From Isoetes taiwanensis (taxonomy: Eukaryota > Streptophyta > Lycopodiopsida > Isoetales > Isoetaceae): a stretch of 64,000 nt of DNA. The stretch is taken from contig JAJEKV010000005.1 in assembly GCA_021234155.1 (NCBI GenBank), positions 8,116,216 through 8,180,215 of the forward strand, written 5' to 3'. A model generated the notes under the pieces. It searched no databases. It was not told the origin of the DNA and saw only the letters and a program-made list of their open reading frames with translations. Of this stretch, positions 56,726-64,000 are shown in pieces (the first letter of the stretch is position 1; the number at the start of each line of letters is the position of its first letter). The translations under genes and the position numbers were made by a program.

Positions 56726-57138
56726 TCTGTCAGATTCAGTGGAGTAGTCATCCGAGTAAGTAGTTTGAGGACCCCTCTGATCCTCAGCTTCAGGGTTGCG
56801 ATTGGATGGCTCTCCACCATAGTTTGCAGATCCCTCGCCGACCCCCCGCCCCATGTCCTCGTCTAGGGCTTGGTTCATCTCCTCCACTGCTTCCTATAAA
56901 AACCAAAAGAATATGGCATTAATGTAGTTCATAGAATTATAATAATTTTCTACAACGCACATTGGCATTCCCGTGATGTGGGACAGTTCCCTCTTCGTAT
57001 AACTGTTGATACAGATAAATAGCTCCACGTTCCGTGGCTATTTGTACGTGCTCCTTGCTAGGGGGAAACCCGTATAGCCAGGTCTATGACAATATGACGA
57101 GTATTAGCTAATCGCATCGGTCCGAGACATCGGATCGC
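56726..57138 (-). pseudogene. 3' exons of a plant En/Spm-associated (Transposase_24-like) gene
   Basis: The minus-strand exon LANTRHIVIDLAIRVSPSKE, HVQIATERGAIYLYQQLYEE, GTVPHHGNAN (to about 56,975) is followed by acceptor TTTTTATAG. The last exon then reads EAVEEMNQALDEDMGRGVGE ... TTYSDDYSTESDRD and stops at 56,726-56,728. The pattern fits the accessory proteins found in plant CACTA elements. Its upstream exons lie beyond the insertion at 57,139-59,842. Confidence 0.45.
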
Positions 57139-59842
57139 CATTCTAGAATGGGACGAGCATGCATGTCTTGCATGCATGCGGGTGGCGCATACCCGTTTTG
57201 GTTGGGAGTTCGCTATTTCAGGCGCGTTTCTGCATCCACGTCTCATCGGCGCTTCCTCTTCTCTCAGCAGTACCTTATTCTCTTTGAACCCACCCTCCCC
57301 CCCTTCTTTGTTTATTGTATTGTTTATCATGCTTTTTTTTCCACCCCCTGGGTGATGCTATTCTCTAGTATGTTTGTGTTGTCTCGTTTGTTGTGTTGGT
57401 GATGTGCAGGTACAAGTTGGCGAGCCGCATCTGTTTCGACTTCTCCATGCGGGGGTTTTTGGGAGCGTTTCTATGCCTTACGTTTGTCTAAGCCCCTTGC
57501 CAAAGGCTTATCACTAGGGTTTTTCCTCGAAAACCCGAAAGGGCGGGGTTTTTTAATCCCGGTGATAAGCTTTCGGCAGGTACATCAGCCACTCATCTAT
57601 TAGCATTGTATTTTTTTTGGGGTCCAAATGATATAATTGGATTTTCCCTTTATTTTTCGTGGGTAGTTCGCATGTGTGCGGCTACCCACTGTCCACCATT
57701 GTAGAAAATCTGCTGAGATGAATGACAAGGCTATCTATTTGTGTTTGCTAATTTTCTTCAAGTTGAGTGTTTGAATGGCGATCTGAGCTTGAGGCTCGAA
57801 GTTAGTAGATGCCACTTAACCATATGCAACTATATACCATTTCTTTAGCTTACAAGTTATTCTAGACCATTGTTTAAAGGGATTTATCATGAAAGTTGGT
57901 TAGGTGCCAACTTTTCCTTAGTCAATTTTGTCTCGACACATTATGTGTGTTTTTCGTATTCCTACCTGGGCTGTCTGGAACAAGAACACTTTACACGCTG
58001 GGATTTTTGACATTCTTAGGGGAATCTCGAAGGTGCACATGAGGTAATTTATTATTTGTTTATTTCATTTGGGACATGGATTTTTTTGAGCTCCCTTTTT
58101 GCTATAGGCATGCGTAGCCTTCACGTTTTTTATGATGCATTTGGTAGAAGTTACTATACATGGTGCTTTCATTATGTCATTTGGGTGATTTGTCCTTAAT
58201 GTTCTTTTGTAGTTATGGATTTTGCTGCTATTGACATAGGTTGTGAGTTGTAACTTTGAGCTATTGTTTTTTGTTGGAATATGATAATTTCTGGCTATCT
58301 CCCTATATGCAGTCGGTCTTGACCTTGACTAACCTTTGTCTTCTCCTTAACCTTGGCTTCTACACGTGTCACTTAATTATGAGTAATTCCTTTCTTGTCT
58401 TACGTTGATTTTTCTGACAGTGATTTTATAATGCTGTATCGATATAATATGTCTATGGTTGATTATGGATTGATTGTCTTCACTTTTTTATCTTTGTGGA
58501 CACATATGGTGTGCCTTATGGACTTTGAGTTTTGCGTATCAGGGGGGAGCATGTCTTCTTTTCTTTTGATGAGCTTTATCGAGTATTTTCTTAGTTCGTT
58601 GCTCGCCTAGTTCTTTGTTTCCTATATTCCGGGTCTAATATTGCTTCTCTTCGGTGATCTATACTTGGCGTTTTCACATGTTGCATTGCCTGCTTCTTAT
58701 ACATATTTTCTATAGGTTTATGGCCATTGGCCCTATGTCAAGTGTGTTTCTACACCCATTTTCCATATATACATGTATTGGAATGTCACTTTTTGCATCT
58801 AGATGTGGAGGTAGATTTGTCCAGTATCGGTTTACACTTTGGTGCAAATTCTTGTTCTGTTTTGCTAACCTTATGTTGGACTTTTTTGCTTCATACTTAG
58901 TCTTAAAGCATTTCCTTTGTTGTCCTGGTACTCCTGGTCTCTTGATATATTATGTTATGGATTTGTCGTTTCTAGATATGCATTGCAGTTATTTGTCAAG
59001 CGGAAGTAATTTACATGTTTATCATCAGTTGTCTTATTTCGTATCTAGATTTGACATGATATAATTTTCCACATAACAACATGTGGTGGTTGTGTTTCCA
59101 TTACCCATTTCCTCACTTGGTTATTGGACTCACCTCGTTACTCCTACCCGAACCTTGGCACTCTCGACCTCATTCTCCTCGATACCCTTGGCCGTAACTT
59201 TTAACTTTGACTTGGATTTCACATTTGCCCTCCTCCATTCAAGCATCGCCATCTTACCATCCTCTCAACTTGGGTCTCTTTTAACTATATCCGCAATGTC
59301 TTACCGTAATCTCACCTTTGACTACTTACGCCTCATTTTTACTCGATTTACTGTGATTCACATTAACCTTCATCTCAATTTTCATCTTAACTTTGCTCTT
59401 GAGTTGCGCTAACATGTCTACATACTCTTCCTCAATCTCGTTCCTCGTTTGTCAGAGTCTTCTTCATTTGGGGCATTTTATCATGGTCTTAGGCATGTGG
59501 TGTTATTATTCCATCCACACACATTTCTCCGCTGCTAACCTGCACCGGTCCTTTACACCCTCGCTTTCCTATTCTTGTTCCAAACCATTGCTCAGATCTT
59601 ATGACCCTCTTTGCTAGGGGCACTTCCTCTTCTCTCAGCAGTACCTTATTCTCTTTGAATTGTTTCCAGGAAGGGGAGGGGCTTCTTCCTGCCTGGTTTA
59701 GCCAATTTGGCGTTTCTTTCTTGCTATCCTTTTCCGGCCTTTGGCCTTCGTCCTGTGACCTTCGTCCTCGATCCTAGTTTGTAAGGAAGTTCTCTGGTAG
59801 TCGGGCGGTTTATTGGTTTCTTGCGAGTCCCATTCTAGAATG
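57139..59842. mobile_element. 2.7 kb insertion with short inverted ends, T-rich interior
   Basis: CATTCTAGAATGGGAC at 57,139 is repeated inverted at 59,827-59,842. A 40 bp direct repeat (CTTCCTCTTCTCTCAGCAGT - ACCTTATTCTCTTTGAA) occurs at 57,250 and 59,630. A retroposon-like motif (GGGTTTTTCCTCGAAAACCC ... GGGGTTTTTTAATCCCGG) lies at 57,516-57,565. Long plus-strand readings (58,395-59,617) are T-rich and unlike any family. It interrupts the Transposase_24-like gene. Confidence 0.45.
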
Positions 59843-59884
59843 ACATTTAAAGTTCTTATTAAAATTAATGTGAACTAATATAGC

Positions 59885-61890
59885 TCTTACAAATCTATGG
59901 TGAAACCCTTTCCGACCGCTGGAGCCCAAATGAGACGGAGTTCGTTCACTTGCAGTTGCTTTGTCAGTCCGAGCTCTATGTTTCTGTTTTGGATCCTTTG
60001 CACGTCCGAATGCAATCTGATTGCAAGGCACACAACATTATCACAAGTTAAAGTGAACGAATGGCAAAAAAAAATAAGAAATACCTTGATATCTTCCTTG
60101 TGGAGATTAAGTGGTTTAGGGACTTTTGACCAATCGCCTCCAACTTTTTCGCAAGTCGACTTCAGTTTACTGACCACTCTTTGCCTTTGACATAAATCGA
60201 TAGATCAATGCAATATTAAAATAATAAAAACAAGACTATGACTAGGTCATGTACCTCCTTTTTCGTACAAGCTCGCCCATCATCGAAGTGAGCTTCTTCC
60301 AGTTAAAGCTCCTTGCTTTTTCTATCTCTGGGAAACTCTGTTTCATTTTATTTTTGACGCTCTCTATTTCGCGTTGGTCATAAGCGCCAGGCCACTCCCC
60401 TATACTGCAGGGAGGCCATAAACGAGAGATATTATTTGAGACCGCGTCCCTCAGTGTAGTATAAAAGACACTTCCCTCATCATCCCTCTTAGGAAGATCG
60501 TCCCTGAAGCATAAATGGTGGGTATATAAAAGCGTGTTTATGTCTACCGTCAATATACATATCCCGTCCCGATAGGAAACTTTTGAGCACTTTACAATTT
60601 ATTCTAAGTGAAGAGAATGAACAAAACAACAAATTTAGATGACAAAGTACCAATATTTAAGGTTGATATCTTAAATAATATGTTCACATAACTTTCATCA
60701 AAAAATTATTATTATTATGATAGTCGGGTATATTCGGGGCCAAATCACCCGCAGACTTACGTGTCTAAAACAAAGCGAAATGGACGCTCTTCTTCAGTGA
60801 CACGACATCGTCGGGATCCGGACCTCTCCAAGTCAGGCGATTCACGATATTCTTGGGACCCGAACCCTGTGATGATTCATGTCGTCGTCGCGATCTTGAA
60901 CGTTGTGAGTCCGTTGCTCCACTACTTCTTGACCTGGGAAGTAATGAGAATGAGCATCTTTAACATGCTACAACCAAAGAAATGTTTGGTACGTAGTGGA
61001 TATATATTTACCTGTTGAAATCTCCCTCCAAGTTCCTTGCACCAGAAAAATCTATTCACGTCTCTTGCCTAGAACGGGAGTCCATACTACGTCTACCGAC
61101 CTCGATATTCTCGCGAGAACGTGGAGGACGATAATCAACACTATGTCGATGGGGAATAGAAATTGGAACGTCTGCGGGAGGCTGCCTCGATATTCTCGCG
61201 AGAATGTGGAGGACGATAATCAACACTATGTCGATGGGGGAATAGAAATTGGAACGTCTGCGGGAGGCTGCCTAACTCGCGTTGGTGTCAAAGAGGCAAA
61301 ATATGCTGCAATTTGGTCTCTCTCAGGGGGAGACATGTTTTATGAGGAAGGCGGGAGCGGGCGGAGGAGCTGCAAGCACAAATATCACGCAAAAAACAAT
61401 CCATTTATTTATTATTTTTATAAAAGCTATCTTAATACCCAAACCTGCTGCTGTAGTGACAGGTGGAGGTTGGCTGCTTCGAACATCAGCACGATTGCCC
61501 CTACCTCGTGGAGTCCTCCTCCTATTTTGTCTAAATTTTTCCCTTTCCTCTACACAACAAATTAAAACTCCATGCATAAACTTACATACCTAATTAGAGT
61601 GTAAAGGTATAAAAACTATATAAATACTTACCTTCGTCTTCGTCACTCTCCGTACGATTGCGATTACCTTTATTCATCGCTGAGAAAAATAGCACACCTA
61701 GATCAAAAGAAATTATGAGAGAAACATTTGATAACCATGAATGATATGGTTGCAATAATAGAATGATACTTACAAACCATACCGATGATAAATAGTATTT
61801 TGATGGTTCGAAATGTGCTACCAATGAGCCCCGGCAGGACTTATCGGGCAGTCTTGACCGCCTTGGCCAGGGCTGAGGGGGGAGACGCAT
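59885..61890 (-). pseudogene. 5' part of the Transposase_24-like gene
   Basis: The minus-strand exon VSKLKSTCEKVGGDWSKVPK, PLNLHKEDIK ends before GTATTT. The next exon after CAATCAG reads IAFGRAKDPKQKHRARTDKA, TASERTPSHLGSSG. Upstream, 60,242-60,553 reads AVSNNISRLWPPCSIGEWPG and REIESVKNKMKQSFPEIEKA. Further upstream (60,755-61,890) are Arg/Ser-rich readings with an 89 bp tandem duplication. The K.R.R.DKA...R.PSHLG block resembles Transposase_24 (Ptta/En/Spm). Frame damage is extensive. Confidence 0.45.
61097..61275. repeat. Tandem duplication, about 89 bp unit
   Basis: CTCGATATTCTCGCGAGAAC - GTGGAGGACGATAATCAACA - CTATGTCGATGGGG occurs twice in succession with single-base differences. The core TCTCGCGAGA is palindromic. 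Confidence 0.85.
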
Positions 61891-62553
61891 AATGCCATGA
61901 ATATTGCATCAGCAGAAAGAGGGCCACAATGAGGAAGACCGCTAAGAATTGAGCCTCCGCCATGACTATATATATTAATTTGAACATAACGAGAATTAGC
62001 GAGAGAAAAGCTTTGAACAAGTGTCTTTGAATAAATACCTAAATTTATATTCTTATCTTCTTATTTATATTAGAAAAGTATCTCGTATATATGTATGGGG
62101 TGTATATCGAACTCTAGGTTGCCATATTATCAGGCCATGTATCATGTCATATACCGAACCCTAAATTATCCCACGTGGCATTTTTAGTGCCACATCATGA
62201 AACCCTACATTGCGTGTGGAACATCATCAAACCCTAGGTTGTGTCACGTCGCGACTTCGTATTGCCACATCATAGTCAGTGCCATGTCATCAAACCCTAG
62301 CTTGCGTTTGCCACATCATCAAACCCTAGATTGTGCCACATGGCATTTACAATCTAGGGTTTGATGATGTAGCACACAAAATCTAGGGTTTGACGTCTGT
62401 AGCGACACTTTATCTACAAGTTATGATTCATAATTTATTTACCATTAATAATATTTTTTTTGATTAATAAATTACCTTTTTCATTAGTAATTTTGAATAA
62501 AAAACATTTATTTCTCGCAATAAGCCTCAAATAGGAAGACAAAATTATATTAA
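61891..62553. repeat. Telobox-rich repeat region
   Basis: Between 62,160 and 62,400, GCCACATCATCAAACCCTAG-like units occur about six times, the last two inverted (CTAGGGTTTGATGATGT). The AAACCCTA core is the plant telobox. No gene. Confidence 0.7.
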
Positions 62554-64000
62554 TCACTTCTTGCAAGCATTTAACAGTAGCTTAGCCATCTCAAGTGGAT
62601 CACCACACTTCATATGTCGTCTCTCTCTCACAACTATATCAGAAGAAAGCCCTGTTGTTTTGAACACATCGATGACACGAACAATAGATGGGCGATCCAT
62701 GTGCACCAGCTCTCTATCCATCATCATTTGAACCTTCATATGTTGGATGATGTTCAATGTGCTATAGTATCGGTCGGTTGGGTTTATCTCAACACACAAC
62801 CCCATAAGCCGCATTGCCTGGACAAAATCAAGGAGCATCTCGTAAATGTAGCCCAGGGAATATATGTCAGATATCTCATGCTTGGTCATCTGATGATGAT
62901 GTAAAAACTCTCTTCTCCCACCAAGGATATCGCACCGTTCCATCTTGTAGTGTATAACGGCTCTTCAACTTGGGCATTCACTCCTTGCAAAAAAACGGAG
63001 GGCCGTGTCCCAATCACCAATAGCCACCCACACATTTGTAAGGGAGTCATCAAAACGGAGTTTGACCCTTTTGCAATTGAGCTTTGTGTGTGTCCAACCT
63101 GGAGCATGGATGGCATAGACTCCTTCTGCAAGAGCGAGAGCTATTTCTGGGACGTACTTATACACGAGTCTCATTTTGGCTTTCCACTCCACACTTATCT
63201 TCATATCAGCCCTTCTTGGAGCACTATGCATTGCATTTGACCATCTTCTATAAGAAGAGAATTGGCTCGGAAGATGGTCAAGTAATTCTGCAAAGGTTCC
63301 TCCATTCATGAATGGCAAGACTACCATTGGTCCCTGTGGCTCATCTCCACAAAAGACCTCAGGGGCAAGTCCAAGGGGTGTGGCCAATGCTGAACTTGGG
63401 CTCTTGAAACGGATATACTTGTCAGCCAATAACCATGATGCAGCTCTATCTTGGTCTCTCCACACAATGCCAGTATAATAGTCATCTGCATTAAAGTACA
63501 GGGTTCCCAAGACCTGGATTTGGTATATCTGGCAGTCTTGTTTACTACCAATGCATTTTACAATGTTTACAGCATCCAGAGGAATGCTATCAATAAATGC
63601 AGCACATTTATCATGAGCATGCAATGATAATCTAGCCCTTGCACCAATAGAGCTCCCACCATGGATAAGACTATCTAACTCCTTCACCTGTTCATCTTGA
63701 GACTGCTACTGGCCATCTTGTGATCTTTGCGTCGGACCTTTGCACTTCGCCACGAATTAGCCCATCGTCCCACGTATGCCTCAGCATGGGGGCTCATAAG
63801 TGGCACTTTATACTTAAGTAGCGTCCTCAATTCTGGCTCAGGGTTGCAAACCCAAGACTTTAAGTTCTTTCTCATCATATCTTCCAACTCAGACTCATGC
63901 TCTGGCCACCTCCCACATAATTCAGACCGACATTCTTTCTCAACTGATGCTACAAAATGGTTAATTCGATCATCGGTTTGGCATATGCCGTTCCGGCCTG
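62554..64000 (-). pseudogene. Protein kinase-like (pseudokinase) gene, runs off the right edge
   Basis: Reading leftward from the edge: HFVASVEKECRSELCGRWPE, MRKNLKSWVCNPEPELRTLL, then (after a frame change near 63,690) VKELDSLIHGGSSIGARARL. The kinase N-lobe/hinge follows: KQDCQIYQIQVLG, then PQGPMVVLPFMNGGTFAELL. The C-lobe has ALALAEGVYAIHAPGWTHTK and IGDWDTALRF. A further frame change leads to KHEISDIYSLGYIYEMLLDF (subdomain IX) and HMDRPSIVRVIDVF. The HRDLK..N loop reads HTKLNCKR, lacking the catalytic Asp, and DFG is DWD, so it would be catalytically impaired even with the frame repaired. The family is uncertain. Confidence 0.6.

Noticed and set aside
58395-59617. Consecutive plus-strand readings suggesting a membrane protein
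   Set aside because: T-rich DNA makes Phe/Leu/Ser-rich readings by chance; no start context, motif or conserved order was seen.

Overview
The window looks like nuclear DNA of a land plant, probably a seed-free lineage (bryophyte, lycophyte or fern). The evidence is a plastid ATPase-beta fragment, a plant-type NB-ARC/LRR receptor, PPR, ferroportin/IREG and sterol-reductase fragments, GT-AG introns, and dense plant-style transposons. The closest known relatives of the receptor are the alpha/beta-hydrolase NLRs of liverworts. Species cannot be fixed from sequence alone.

Layout: 1-4.9 kb holds gene fragments and a satellite-like tandem repeat. 4.9-15.3 kb (+) encodes an apparently intact modular immune receptor: a metazoan-type caspase domain (p20 and p10), a SERAC1-like alpha/beta-hydrolase, NB-ARC, LRRs and C-terminal armadillo-like repeats. 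A 5.6 kb intron is filled with decayed copia and other retroelements. From 15.8 to 53.7 kb a mobile-element block lies on the minus strand: a DUF7869-like gene and a Helitron-type Pif1 helicase. The helicase was broken twice by CACTA-like elements: A (16,496-23,381, TSD ATC) and the 28 kb B (23,705-51,730, TSD TTA). Removing A and B with one TSD copy each restores continuous Pif1 motifs.

B is itself a container. It holds D (23,812-28,294), a TIR element with a ParB/sulfiredoxin-like gene and a TSD CATA that is absent from the matching site in A. It also holds C (31,055-44,588), a 13.5 kb TIR element. C encodes a transposase-like protein, an acidic protein, a set of coiled-coil/acidic small proteins and a divergent histone H3 (tail starting ARTKQTAR plus a recognisable H3 core). 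Short GATCACACGACGCGAA...TTCGCGTCGTGTGATC palindromes sit at gene ends throughout C. B also carries captured exons of a ferroportin/IREG gene and of an unidentified gene.

53.7-64 kb holds a dense CACGTG / ACGTCGCATGCGACGT palindrome array, a PPR fragment, a long-TIR MITE, a plant En/Spm-associated (Transposase_24-like) gene in pieces on the minus strand, a telobox-rich repeat, and a pseudokinase-like gene running off the right edge.

Many element genes are split by single-base frameshifts. Decay is likely, but sequencing error cannot be excluded. The most unusual systems are the caspase-hydrolase-NLR receptor, the histone-H3-bearing element C and the ParB-bearing element D.
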